64,000 nucleotides of DNA from Rummeliibacillus pycnus_A. Lineage in GTDB: Bacteria > Bacillota > Bacilli > Bacillales_A > Planococcaceae. Under the pieces are notes generated by a model. That model did not search any database. It saw nothing but the letters and a program-made list of their open reading frames with translations, and was not told the DNA's origin. This document shows, piece by piece, positions 15,738 through 24,413 of the stretch. A program made the translations under genes and the position numbers. The stretch covers positions 3,720,001 to 3,784,000 of the forward strand of contig NZ_CP132291.1 in the NCBI RefSeq assembly GCF_044359855.1, read 5' to 3'. Numbering within the stretch: position 1 is the first letter of the stretch; every line of letters begins with the position of its first letter.

Positions 15738-16619
15738 TTAGCTATTTTTAAAATAATCAAGAATGAATTGTTGGAATTGCTTCGTCGCTGGAGAGAGGAA
15801 GCGACCTTCAGACCAAGCCATACCAATTACACGTTCAAGTTTTAAGTCGCTTATGTGTATTTTGGCAATCCTTTTTGGATTGAGTTCTTCGCCATCTGGT
15901 AAAATGGAGACGCCAAGTCCGGCGGCTACAAAACCAGCAACTGTTGCTACCTCATCGCCTTCGAAGGTAATCTTTGGGTCAAAGTGTGCTTTTTTGAATA
16001 ATCCATCTAATTGAACTCTTAACGCATACCCTTTTTTTAATAATATAAATGATTCATTTGCTAATTCTTTCATTGTAATTGTTCGATGTGTAGCTAAAGG
16101 ATGCCAAATGGGTACGATAGCAAATAATTCTTCACGCCAAAGCTCTGTCCATTGAATCGGCTTTTCTGTTTCCATTTCAGCGATTAAGCATAAGTCGAGT
16201 TCGCCTGATTGTAGTTGCTTAAGCTGAAGATGGGTATGGTTTTGCTTTAAAGTAAAATGAATATCATGGTGTTGTTTTCTGAATTGCATGATTAAATCTG
16301 GTACGACATTTGTTCCGAGTGTATGTAAAAAGCCAAGAGAAACTTCGCCGTGGTTTGGGTCTACGATCTCTTGAATTTCATGCAGACCATCTTGATATTC
16401 ACGCATTATGTTATGAACACGTTTCACGAATATTTCTCCATACCGATTTAAAATAATAGAGCGTCCTTGTCTCTCGAATAGAGGGACACCTAACTCGTCT
16501 TCTAAACGTGCAATTGAGCGGCTAAGTGCTGGTTGGGAAATTGACAATTGCTCAGCGGCTTTTGTCATATGTTGAATTCTCGCTAGTACTTGAAAGTATT
16601 CTAGCTGTTGCCATTCCAT
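15738..16619 (-). CDS. LysR-family transcriptional regulator (GltC-like)
   Basis: The 293-residue protein has the LysR N-terminal winged helix (residues 1-62), with QQLEYFQVLA and the recognition region SISQPALSRSIARLEDELG, and a C-terminal periplasmic-binding-like effector domain ending with GLGVSILP. The overall pattern resembles B. subtilis GltC and its relatives, but the effector is unknown. AAGGAGAG upstream on the minus strand fixes the start. Both neighbours have separate terminators and no divergent partner lies next to it, so its target gene cannot be read from context. Confidence 0.88.
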   Translation of the reverse strand: MEWQQLEYFQVLARIQHMTKAAEQLSISQPALSRSIARLEDELGVPLFERQGRSIILNRYGEIFVKRVHNIMREYQDGLHEIQEIVDPNHGEVSLGFLHTLGTNVVPDLIMQFRKQHHDIHFTLKQNHTHLQLKQLQSGELDLCLIAEMETEKPIQWTELWREELFAIVPIWHPLATHRTITMKELANESFILLKKGYALRVQLDGLFKKAHFDPKITFEGDEVATVAGFVAAGLGVSILPDGEELNPKRIAKIHISDLKLERVIGMAWSEGRFLSPATKQFQQFILDYFKNS

Positions 16620-16697
16620 TAATAATTCTCTCCTTCAATCATGCCTTTTTTCCATCATTTTGGTTCCAATCATAAAGAACAAACTTCTTTAAGTCAA

Positions 16698-16728
16698 TAA
16701 AAAAACACTAAGGGATCATCCCCAGTGC
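16698..16728 (-). terminator. Terminator of the phosphoesterase gene
   Basis: Read on the minus strand, CACTGGGG (16727-16720) pairs with CCCTTAGTG (16714-16706) and is followed by a run of six or more T. Confidence 0.75.
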
Positions 16729-17307
16729 TTATGATTGTGCTTTCATAAATGTAACTGTTCTTTCATCTGAATCATACAAACACCATTCACGGTTTTCAAT
16801 GACAGAACCAACATTGACTCCATATTTTTTCTTCTTTAAATGAATAGGTTGTCCATATTGAAATTCCTTTTTATGCCCTTTTCTATAAAGCGCAGCATCA
16901 TGACTATGCCCGAAGAATACGATAGGTGCTTCGATTTGTTCTAAAAATGGTTTCCAATCGGATGACCACTTAAATTGGTGGCCATGAATAATTTCTGCAC
17001 CTTCAATTTCTAGTGATTCTGGTAAGGTCAAAAAAGTATTTAAACCTGTTACTTTCATAATTCTTTCTTCCTGGTTTCCTCGAACAGATGGAAATTGCAA
17101 TAATCGCGTGAATTCATCAGAAAGTTCGGCTGCTTCATCTAGCGTAATACCAACAATTTCTTTTGCTCTCTTTTTCCCAATTTTGCATTCATATAAATCG
17201 CCGAGTCCAATTATTGCAGCATTTTCAGCATTTGCATTAATATCGGCTAGTACAGCTTTTGTATCCGATACGCTGGAATGGAGATCGCCGAGTAGTGCAT
17301 ATTGCAT
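16729..17307 (-). CDS. Calcineurin-like metallophosphoesterase
   Basis: A 192-residue protein beginning MQYALLGDLHSS carries the dimetal phosphoesterase motifs GDLHS (D8, H10), GLGDLYE, the GNQEE motif, and the histidine pairs in IIHGHQF and VFFGHSHD. The substrate cannot be told; relatives include diadenosine tetraphosphatases and YfcE-type enzymes. The open frame extends upstream by 47 codons, but that extension has a hydrophobic, low-complexity composition. AAAGGAC nine bases before the ATG whose first base is 17307 marks the probable start. Confidence 0.85.
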   Translation of the reverse strand: MQYALLGDLHSSVSDTKAVLADINANAENAAIIGLGDLYECKIGKKRAKEIVGITLDEAAELSDEFTRLLQFPSVRGNQEERIMKVTGLNTFLTLPESLEIEGAEIIHGHQFKWSSDWKPFLEQIEAPIVFFGHSHDAALYRKGHKKEFQYGQPIHLKKKKYGVNVGSVIENREWCLYDSDERTVTFMKAQS

Positions 17308-17564
17308 AAAAACAGTCCTTTCATCCAAATATATGTAAGAGTTTATCACAAAAATAAACTGTTCGAAAAGATTTTGGCTGAAGTAAAATGTAGTATTATG
17401 TAGAATAAAAAATAACAATAACACATTATGACAAAAATGTAACAGCAATTACGCTTCTGTTAAAACAGGAGAAAAAGACTATACAAATATATGATTCATG
17501 CTATTATAAAATAGAATATAGAAACCGTACATAGAAAAAATTAATAGAAATGAGTTGAATTAGA

Positions 17565-18773
17565 TTGAAAATGAGTACAAAATGGGGTCGTTCAGCAATT
17601 GTTACTCTAGCACTAACTTGTGGCTTTATGTATACTGTAGAACCAATACAAGTAGATGCTAAAACATCGGCACAGATGATACAAAAAAAAGCTGAAATTG
17701 ATAATAAGATTGAAAAACTAAATAAAGAAATTAAAAAATTGCAAAAACAGCTCGACAAAAAGCAACAAGAATATGAAAAAACCGTAAATGAAATTGACAA
17801 AACAAATAAAGAAATTAGTGAAACTGAAAAAAAAATTAAAGAACGTTCAGTAATCATTAATGATCGTTTAAAAGCATACCAAGGTCAAGATAATACATTA
17901 GATCCATATCTTGAAGCTGTTTTAGGTGCGGATAGTATTTCAGATGGAATAAGTCGAGTTATTGCTGTTAAAACCGTTTTAGATGCAGATCAAGATTTAA
18001 GAAATGAAGACAAAGCAGACAAAGCTAAATTAGCAGAAGAAAAACAAGCATTACAAGAAAAACAAGCAAAACTACAAAATCAATTCCAAGAAATGCAAGA
18101 TGAAGAAAATCATTTGGAAACCAAAAAAGCTGAAAATAAAGCAAAGTCTTTAAAATTAAAAGAGCAAATTGCAACAAAAAAACAACAAGAAAAGCTTGAA
18201 AAAGAACGTAAAAAACGAGAAGCAGAAGCAAAACGCCTGAAAGCATTACAAGAAAAACAGTTTGTAGAAGCCAAAAAGTTGGAAAAAGCTTCTGTAAGTA
18301 AAACTAGTAATTCAATACATACTGATAGTGTAGGTAATGCTGGTAATGGTACAAACGGTGCTAAAGTAACGGATAGCGATCAACAAGCACCTAGCGTTTC
18401 AGGATCAGGCTCTGCAAAAAGCGCAATTGCCGAAGCAAGCAAATACCTAGGACGCGCATATGTTTGGGGAGGAAGTAATCCATCAACTGGCTTTGACTGC
18501 TCTGGTTTAACACAATGGTCATTTAAACAAGCCGGTGTATCACTACCTCGTACAGCAGCACAACAATATTTGGCAACACAAAAAGTAAGTGCAAGTGAAG
18601 CAAAGGCTGGAGATTTAGTGTTCTTTAGTTATGGCTCCGGTGTAGCACACGTTGGGATCTACTTAGGTGGCGGAAGAATGCTTGATGCACAAAATAATGG
18701 TGTTGTTGTGGAATCACTTGACTGGTGGAATAAATACCTAGTTGGCTACGGTCGAATTTCTGGTGTAAACTAG
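17565..18773 (+). CDS. Secreted NlpC/P60 peptidoglycan hydrolase with coiled-coil N-terminus (CwlO-like)
   Basis: A signal peptide (core AIVTLALTCGFMYTV, likely cut after VDA near residue 32) leads a long coiled coil (about residues 36-245) rich in lysine and glutamate, a Gly/Ser/Thr linker, and a C-terminal NlpC/P60 domain. The catalytic cysteine is C312 in GFDCSGLTQW and the histidine is H362 in VAHVGIYLGGG. The architecture resembles CwlO-type D,L-endopeptidases, which cut stem peptides during wall elongation and are usually kept inactive until FtsEX binds the coil. The start is TTG 17565; ATG 17571, two codons later, is an alternative. A terminator follows, so it is a single gene. Confidence 0.88.
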   Translation: MKMSTKWGRSAIVTLALTCGFMYTVEPIQVDAKTSAQMIQKKAEIDNKIEKLNKEIKKLQKQLDKKQQEYEKTVNEIDKTNKEISETEKKIKERSVIINDRLKAYQGQDNTLDPYLEAVLGADSISDGISRVIAVKTVLDADQDLRNEDKADKAKLAEEKQALQEKQAKLQNQFQEMQDEENHLETKKAENKAKSLKLKEQIATKKQQEKLEKERKKREAEAKRLKALQEKQFVEAKKLEKASVSKTSNSIHTDSVGNAGNGTNGAKVTDSDQQAPSVSGSGSAKSAIAEASKYLGRAYVWGGSNPSTGFDCSGLTQWSFKQAGVSLPRTAAQQYLATQKVSASEAKAGDLVFFSYGSGVAHVGIYLGGGRMLDAQNNGVVVESLDWWNKYLVGYGRISGVN

Positions 18774-18797
18774 TAATCTATCTTTAAATTAATAGTC

Positions 18798-18830
18798 AAA
18801 AGCCTTCTCTTCGAAGGCTTTTTCTTTTTG
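18798..18830 (+). terminator. Terminator after the NlpC/P60 gene
   Basis: AAAAGCCTTC (18798-18807) pairs with GAAGGCTTTT (18813-18822) around a five-base loop, and a T-rich tail follows. Confidence 0.88.
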
Positions 18831-19365
18831 CTTCATTATATGAATTGAGAAGTAGTTTTTTGTAAACGTAACTTCAATGAACATACCATTCTACTTTAAA
18901 CGAACGGTGTTTAAGTTCTGTTAATTCAGTGGGGTTCTTTCAGAGACCTACGGAAAAAGCTTAAGCTGAAAGCCCTGCAGGAATGATTTTAAGGAACAAA
19001 ACCTAAGAACGCCACGTCCTTTGGCCACGGTTTCGTGACCAACATCGTGTTTGCCCAAGGATATTGAAGTCATGCCTGTGGATAACAAAAATACAACACT
19101 ACATCATCTCCAAGTACATGGAAGGTATATGTGAAATATTGTTATTATATGATGATTCACAAAATAGACATAACTCAGATGTTATTGATAAACTAATAAT
19201 GGATATTTTGTTCAATATAGAAATTTGAAAATAGGAAAATACAAGGTAATATAAGATGTTTGGTTTGTTCCCTAATTAAGGTAAAGTGTTGAATAGAAAA
19301 TGCAACTTATACATGATAAATAGAAGTGAGTATAACTTATGAAGGTTACTAGAGGAGGAAAATAG
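18831..19365. other. Gene-free 535-base stretch
   Basis: The left part holds a repeat-like element at about 18927-19062. The right part (19080-19340) is AT-rich with no ORF, hairpin or clear promoter hexamers that I can support. AGAGGAGG at 19352-19359 is the ribosome site of the next gene. Confidence 0.6.
18927..19062. repeat. Repeat-like intergenic element
   Basis: This stretch is clearly richer in G and C than its surroundings and contains short palindromes such as CACG-GTTT-CGTG (19026-19037). The block AACAAAACCTAAGAACGCCA resembles a dispersed intergenic element I recall from Lysinibacillus-type genomes. That is memory rather than alignment. No reading frame crosses it. Confidence 0.4.
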
Positions 19366-20376
19366 ATGTCATTATTGGAAAAATTAAAAATGAAATATCC
19401 TATTATACAAGCGCCAATGGCTGGTGTTACAACCCCCGAAATGGTTGTAGAAAGTGCAAATGCAGGGATTTTAGGTTCAATAGGTGCAGGATATTTAAGC
19501 GCTGAAGTTACGAGAGCATTTATTAAAAAAGTAAAAGAAGCAACAACAAAACCTTTTGCTGTAAATTTATTTGTACCAAACGATGTGGATACCACAAAAG
19601 AAGAACTAGAAGATGCCTATAATGTGTTAAAACCCTATCGAAAAAAATTAATGATTCCAGATGAAGGTGCCCTTCTATCAACATCTGATATTGATGCACA
19701 AATAGATGTCATAATTGAAGAAGATGTAAAAGTATGCTCATTCACTTTTGGATTGCCTACTGATGATATAGTAAAAAAACTTCAACAACATGGAATCTAT
19801 ACAATCGGAACTGCGACAACTGTTGGGGAAGCGATATTAGTGCAAGAACATGGTTTAGATGCAGTTGTAATGCAGGGAGAAGAAGCAGGTGGTCATCGTG
19901 GTTCATTTATTGACCCGGAAGAATTAGTTTCTTTACATGATTTACTTAAAGGCGTAAGGGGGAAAGTAACCATTCCTGTGATTGCTGCAGGGGGTATTGC
20001 TACGAAAGAACAAATTCAAGCAGCATTAGAAGCAGGTGCGGAGGTTGTTCAGATTGGGACTGCATTTCTGGTAAGTGAAGAAAGCGGAGCGCCTGAAATC
20101 CATAAACAACAAATTTTAAAAGCAGAAGAAGATATAACAGCTTTAACAAAAGTATATTCAGGTAAATTAGCAAGAGGTATTGAAAATGATTTTATGATTT
20201 TCATGGAAGGTAATAAAATTGCACCTTACCCATATCAAAATGACCTAACTATGAGTATTCGAAGAAGAGCTCAGGAATTAGATATCTATAGCTTAATGGC
20301 GATGTGGGCTGGGCGGAATTTACATTTAGTTGAAGCCGGGTCTGTACAAGAAATTGTTGACCATTTAACAAAATAA
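19366..20376 (+). CDS. Nitronate monooxygenase / FabK-like flavoprotein
   Basis: The 336-residue TIM-barrel flavoprotein opens with YPIIQAPMAGVTTPEM, the FMN-binding start of the 2-nitropropane dioxygenase family, and has the catalytic-type histidine in GEEAGGHRGSF (about residue 181) and the phosphate-binding AAGGIATKEQI and VQIGTAFL. Members either oxidise nitronates or, as FabK, reduce enoyl-ACP. Because a FabI gene is its convergent neighbour, the nitronate role (as in B. subtilis YrpB) is more likely, but the sequence alone does not decide. AGAGGAGG precedes the ATG. Confidence 0.85.
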   Translation: MSLLEKLKMKYPIIQAPMAGVTTPEMVVESANAGILGSIGAGYLSAEVTRAFIKKVKEATTKPFAVNLFVPNDVDTTKEELEDAYNVLKPYRKKLMIPDEGALLSTSDIDAQIDVIIEEDVKVCSFTFGLPTDDIVKKLQQHGIYTIGTATTVGEAILVQEHGLDAVVMQGEEAGGHRGSFIDPEELVSLHDLLKGVRGKVTIPVIAAGGIATKEQIQAALEAGAEVVQIGTAFLVSEESGAPEIHKQQILKAEEDITALTKVYSGKLARGIENDFMIFMEGNKIAPYPYQNDLTMSIRRRAQELDIYSLMAMWAGRNLHLVEAGSVQEIVDHLTK

Positions 20377-20383
20377 TAAAGAA

Positions 20384-20424
20384 AAAAAGGAAAGGCAGAT
20401 GATGCATTTTGCCTTTTCCTTTTA
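20384..20424. terminator. Bidirectional terminator between the flavoprotein gene and fabI
   Basis: AAAAAGGAAAGGCA (20385-20398) pairs with TGCCTTTTCCTTTT (20410-20423) with one bulge. T-rich sequence lies on both strands. Confidence 0.8.
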
Positions 20425-20448
20425 AATAAGAATTTCAGTATTGTAAGC

Positions 20449-21231
20449 TTATACGCCCATAATATTGTAGCCACCATCTACATAAATCACTTCTCCAGTA
20501 ACTCCACTAGATAATTGACTCAGCATAACAACAGTCATGTTGGCTACTTCTTCAGGTGTAACATTACGTTTAAGTGGTGCGGTTTCTTCCATTTTGTTTA
20601 AAATCTGATTGAAAGAAGGTACACCTTTTGCAGCAAGTGTTTTAATAGCACCCGCAGAAATAGCATTTACACGAATGCCATCCGCACCGACATCAGAAGC
20701 CAAGTATCTTACAGAAGCTTCTAGCGCTGCTTTTGCAACACCCATAACGTTGTAACCTTCAAGTACACGTTCAGCACCTAAGTAAGACATTGTAACGATT
20801 GAACCGCCTTCTGTCATATAAGGTCTTGCAGCGTTAGCAACAGCGATTAATGAGTAAGCACTAGTATCTTGTGCAAATGCGTAACCTTCACGAGATGTTT
20901 CAATAAAACGATTTTTTAAGTCTTCTGCATGTGCAAATGCAACTGAGTGAACAATCCCATGAATTGTACCAACTTTTTCACCAATTTCTTGGAATGCGTG
21001 TTGAATACTTTCATCACTATTTACATCACATTGCACCACAAGTGGTTGCATATCTTCATACTTAGCAAGTTGTTTTTCTAATTTCATTAAAGAGCGTTCT
21101 TTACGATATGTGAATATAACGTTAGCGCCAACTGTCATTAATGCTTTAGCAATACCCCAAGCAATACTACGATCATTTGCAACGCCCATTACCACGATAT
21201 TTTTGTCTTTTAATTGTAATAAATTATCCAT
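20449..21231 (-). CDS. fabI: Enoyl-ACP reductase (NADH/NADPH) FabI
   Basis: FabI catalyses the last reduction of each fatty acid elongation cycle. The 260-residue short-chain dehydrogenase-like protein has the cofactor loop VVMGVANDRSIAWGIA (about residues 12-27) and the Tyr-x6-Lys catalytic pair in YNVMGVAK (about 157-164). ISAGAIKTLAAKG is the flexible substrate-binding loop region. CAGGAGG on the minus strand fixes the start. A FapR operator covers the promoter region, so repression relieved by malonyl-CoA is expected. It is a single gene with terminators on both sides. Confidence 0.95.
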   Translation of the reverse strand: MDNLLQLKDKNIVVMGVANDRSIAWGIAKALMTVGANVIFTYRKERSLMKLEKQLAKYEDMQPLVVQCDVNSDESIQHAFQEIGEKVGTIHGIVHSVAFAHAEDLKNRFIETSREGYAFAQDTSAYSLIAVANAARPYMTEGGSIVTMSYLGAERVLEGYNVMGVAKAALEASVRYLASDVGADGIRVNAISAGAIKTLAAKGVPSFNQILNKMEETAPLKRNVTPEEVANMTVVMLSQLSSGVTGEVIYVDGGYNIMGV

Positions 21232-21255
21232 AATAGCCTCCTGTAATAGTTACTA

Positions 21256-21272
21256 TTAGTACCTGATACTAA
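21256..21272 (-). promoter_or_regulatory. FapR operator upstream of fabI
   Basis: TTAGTACCTGATACTAA is a near-perfect palindrome matching the FapR consensus of Bacillales (TTAGTACCTGGTACTAA-like). It lies just downstream of the predicted -10 of fabI, the position used for repression. FapR represses fatty acid and phospholipid genes and is released by malonyl-CoA. Confidence 0.9.
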
Positions 21273-21273
21273 A

Positions 21274-21302
21274 ATAGTACCTTATACAGAGGGAGAATGC
21301 AA
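21274..21302 (-). promoter_or_regulatory. Sigma-A-type promoter of fabI
   Basis: On the minus strand TTGCAT (21302-21297) and TACTAT (21279-21274) are 17 bases apart. The FapR operator abuts the -10 element on its downstream side. Confidence 0.65.
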
Positions 21303-21424
21303 TAAGGAAATTACTTAATAGACCTTGCATTAAATTCATTCAAAAGTTAATTCAAGAAATCCATACGGAATGATTTGCATTTGTTTAAAATGGTGTTAGA
21401 TTTAATAGAATCATTTTTACAAAA

Positions 21425-21464
21425 CAAAAAGCGCATAGGGAAATTAATCATTTACCCATGCACT
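21425..21464 (-). terminator. Terminator of fer
   Basis: On the minus strand GTGCATGGGTAAAT (21463-21450) pairs with ATTTCCCTATGCGC (21444-21431) with small mismatches, followed by TTTTTG. Confidence 0.75.
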
Positions 21465-21503
21465 TCTTGGTTATTTGTTTATTCAGTGTAGCTAACAATA
21501 TGA

Positions 21504-21752
21504 CTATTCGTATTTTAGAGGATCGCCTTCGAAAGATTCATCTGCTACTTTAATAGAGTCAGTTGGGCAACCTTCAAATGCATCTTCCATGTCTTCCATT
21601 AAATCTTCTGGAACTTCAGCAGTCCCCATGTTATTATCTAAAATAACGAAGGCAATGCCTTCATCGTCATAGTCATAAATATCTGGCGCTGCAGCCCCAC
21701 ATGCGCCACAAGCGATACAAGTATCTTTATCAACAATGGTAAATTTCGCCAT
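21504..21752 (-). CDS. fer: 4Fe-4S ferredoxin
   Basis: The 82-residue acidic protein is almost the B. subtilis Fer sequence. CIACGACG supplies three cluster cysteines (C12, C15, C18) and EGCPTDSIKVAD supplies the fourth, so it holds a single 4Fe-4S cluster. It is a soluble electron carrier, for example to cytochromes P450 or desaturases. AAAGGAGAG on the minus strand precedes the ATG. It is divergent from ypbB-recQ, as in B. subtilis. Confidence 0.95.
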   Translation of the reverse strand: MAKFTIVDKDTCIACGACGAAAPDIYDYDDEGIAFVILDNNMGTAEVPEDLMEDMEDAFEGCPTDSIKVADESFEGDPLKYE

Positions 21753-21855
21753 TCTACTTCTCTCCTTTTACTTTCAATCCCAATAGCTTCTTTTTCATTC
21801 TAAAACGCTTTTCCTCACATTTCAACCTAAATTACTTTTTATCGGAGGAATATCG

Positions 21856-22893
21856 ATGTATATACAGCAATTATTGTTACATATTTTCCAAAAATTTAAT
21901 GGTCAGCGTTCAGAATCAGCGGCATATTATTTATTGCGTGGAAAGCGCTCAGGGCAAACTATTCAAGATGTAGGGACATTTGGACTGCAACCATATTTTT
22001 GTATTATCCCAAAACTTTCGAAAAATATTTTTGATGAAGCGTTTGAACAATTAATTGAAAATGGCTGGGTTTTTTATGATGAAAAACAAATGTTACAACT
22101 CACGCTAAGAGGAGAAGGTATTTTAGAAAAATCATCTAGTTATTACTTTAACGGTTGGTTTTATAGAGGGAATGAACATATCTTCTTTAAACGCTTATCA
22201 TTGATTGTTCAAACATTATCACATATTCATGCTGAAGATTGGCGTTTTATACCCATACAAAAAGAAGAAGAAATCCAAATTTGGGTTAAAAAGTTTTTAA
22301 AAGGTCATTCCTTTAAGCAATCTACATTTCACTTGCGGCTAAGAGATGAAATCGAAACTTCTATGAATCAATTAGAAATAAGAGAGCAATCGAAGCAAAT
22401 AATGATGCTACGTCTGACAGGATATCAGCTTACAGGATGGACTTGGCAACAGCTTGCATTTGAATTTGATTGCTCAGAATTAGATGTACAATTGATGTTT
22501 GTTGAGTTTTTACATACATGGCTTGATTATCTTTCAGTTTATGGAGAACAATTCCCTTTATTATTTCAGCTTACTGAGAATATTCGAATTGAAGTTTTAC
22601 TAACAGATTCAACTAAGAAAACAGCAGAGCTATATGAAAAAGGATATTCACTAGAGCAAATTTCTTATATGCGACATTTAAAAATCAGTACCATTGAAGA
22701 TCATTTTGTTGAGATGGCAATGACAAATCCACATTTTCCTCTTGTTCAATTTATACGTGAAGAAGATGTTCGAAAAGTATTGCAAGTACTCAATGAAACG
22801 GGAAGTAAAAGATTAAAGTTAATACGAGAACAACTTCCACAATTATCTTATTTTCAAATTCGTTTAGTCATTGCTGCAAAGGGAGGAAAATAA
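21856..22893 (+). CDS. ypbB: YpbB, helix-turn-helix protein upstream of recQ
   Basis: This 345-residue cytoplasmic protein has no clear catalytic motif. Its C-terminal third carries a helix-turn-helix-like segment (YEKGYSLEQISYMRHLKISTIEDHF with a short break, about residues 258-283), the HTH_40 type found in YpbB and at the C-terminus of some RecQ helicases. In B. subtilis ypbB lies directly upstream of recQ, as here. The stop is followed by the recQ ATG after one base. Because this RecQ lacks the C-terminal accessory domain, YpbB may act as a separate RecQ partner; that is inference. Confidence 0.82.
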   Translation: MYIQQLLLHIFQKFNGQRSESAAYYLLRGKRSGQTIQDVGTFGLQPYFCIIPKLSKNIFDEAFEQLIENGWVFYDEKQMLQLTLRGEGILEKSSSYYFNGWFYRGNEHIFFKRLSLIVQTLSHIHAEDWRFIPIQKEEEIQIWVKKFLKGHSFKQSTFHLRLRDEIETSMNQLEIREQSKQIMMLRLTGYQLTGWTWQQLAFEFDCSELDVQLMFVEFLHTWLDYLSVYGEQFPLLFQLTENIRIEVLLTDSTKKTAELYEKGYSLEQISYMRHLKISTIEDHFVEMAMTNPHFPLVQFIREEDVRKVLQVLNETGSKRLKLIREQLPQLSYFQIRLVIAAKGGK

Positions 22894-22894
22894 A

Positions 22895-24334
22895 ATGGTA
22901 GAGTTGGAGCAATTATTAAAGCAACATTTTGGCTATACAACATTTCGAACTGGCCAAAAAGAAGTGATTGAAGCCATAATAGCGGGCAAAGATGTTATCG
23001 CTCTTCTTCCAACAGGAATGGGGAAATCACTTTGTTATCAACTTCCTGGCTATATTTTAGATGGTCCAGTATTAATCATTTCTCCGTTACTTTCTCTTAT
23101 GCAAGACCAAGTAGAACAGCTAAAAAGCTTTGGAGAAAAAAGGGTGATTGCATTAAATTCTTTTTTGCAAGGCACTGAGAAGCGATTAGCTTTGCAAAAC
23201 CTTAACAGTTATCGATTCATCTTTACATCACCAGAAATGCTTGCAACGCAGATGATTCAAAATACTTTTCAAAATATCCAATTTTCTTTAATAGTTGTAG
23301 ATGAGGCACATTGTATTTCGCAATGGGGATTTGATTTCCGCCCAGACTATTTAAAAATAACGGAATGGATTCCAAAACAACAACGACCACCTATACTAGC
23401 GTTAAGCGCAACAGCAACAAAGACGGTTGTTAATGATATAAAAACATATCTAAATATGCTTAATCCATTCGAATATATTCATTCTGTGGAAAGAGCTAAT
23501 CTCCACTATGATGTAGTAAGAACTCAATCAATTGAAGATAAATTTTTATGGATTATCGAACATATTAAGCAAACTGAAGGTCCTGGAATTATTTATTCTC
23601 AATCTAGGAAAAAGACAGTAGCCTATGCAGAAGCTTTAACGGGTAATCATATTCGAGCTGCAGCATATCATGCAGGGATGGGACCTGAAGATCGTCAATT
23701 TATACAACAACAGTTTTTATCAGGTGAATTGGAATGGATTTGTGCCACAACTGCTTTTGGTATGGGCGTACATAAAGAAAATGTACGCCAAGTACTTCAC
23801 GATCATATACCTTCTACGATGGCTAACTATATGCAAGAGGTTGGAAGGGCTGGACGTGATGGCAAAAAAGCATTAGCGATTCTAGTGTATTCACCAAGAG
23901 ATGAAGAATATACGCAATATGTAGTAACAGAAGATTTACCGGAGGCATTTCATGTTGAACTATTTAAAGAGTATGTAAGTCGTGGAGATAACCCTAAAAA
24001 GATGATTGATTTACAACAGATAAATGAAACGGGGTATCGCGTACTTTCTTATTGGATGGAACAGTTACCTGCAGAAGAAGTAGTTCAAAAATTAGTTAGT
24101 CTAAAACAACAAAAAATAGAGCAAATATCTCAAGTGGCAGCATTTGTAAAAGGAGAGCATTGTATGCGAGAGCAATTGGTTGCATATTTTGATCAAAAGT
24201 TGGAACAAAAACCGACAAATTGCTGTCATTATTGTGGAGTTAATTATGATGAAATTATTAATAAACGAAGTTCTTTTAGTGAATATAAAGAGCTTCCTGA
24301 ATGGGAAGAAAGACTGTATGCGATACTTCCATAG
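22895..24334 (+). CDS. recQ: ATP-dependent DNA helicase RecQ (short form)
   Basis: RecQ unwinds DNA 3' to 5' in recombination repair. The helicase core shows Walker A LPTGMGKS (about residues 38-45), DEAHCISQWGFDFRPDY (motif II and aromatic loop), LSATAT (motif III) and QEVGRAGRDG (motif VI). Zinc-binding cysteines appear as CMREQ...CCHYCG near residue 428-450. At 479 residues it ends soon after the zinc domain and has no HRDC domain. A longer frame begins at 22871, but GGGAGG lies eight bases before ATG 22895, which starts one base after the ypbB stop. Confidence 0.94.
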   Translation: MVELEQLLKQHFGYTTFRTGQKEVIEAIIAGKDVIALLPTGMGKSLCYQLPGYILDGPVLIISPLLSLMQDQVEQLKSFGEKRVIALNSFLQGTEKRLALQNLNSYRFIFTSPEMLATQMIQNTFQNIQFSLIVVDEAHCISQWGFDFRPDYLKITEWIPKQQRPPILALSATATKTVVNDIKTYLNMLNPFEYIHSVERANLHYDVVRTQSIEDKFLWIIEHIKQTEGPGIIYSQSRKKTVAYAEALTGNHIRAAAYHAGMGPEDRQFIQQQFLSGELEWICATTAFGMGVHKENVRQVLHDHIPSTMANYMQEVGRAGRDGKKALAILVYSPRDEEYTQYVVTEDLPEAFHVELFKEYVSRGDNPKKMIDLQQINETGYRVLSYWMEQLPAEEVVQKLVSLKQQKIEQISQVAAFVKGEHCMREQLVAYFDQKLEQKPTNCCHYCGVNYDEIINKRSSFSEYKELPEWEERLYAILP

Positions 24335-24413
24335 TTACAACTGAACGTATATTTACATTTAACTAGTAATTCGTCATAATAATGTTGAGTAATATCAAAA
24401 TGGGGGAATATAG

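Noticed and set aside
15425..15826. 133-codon minus-strand frame overlapping the 98-residue gene and the LysR end
   Set aside because: It crosses a bidirectional terminator and two better-supported genes.
17430..17470. WalR-like box upstream of the CwlO-like gene
   Set aside because: TGTAAC and TGTTAA are present, but 14 bases apart; the WalR consensus needs five.
18860..18875. cre-like sequence TGTAAACGTAACTT
   Set aside because: It departs from the CcpA consensus in the conserved right half and is far from any start.
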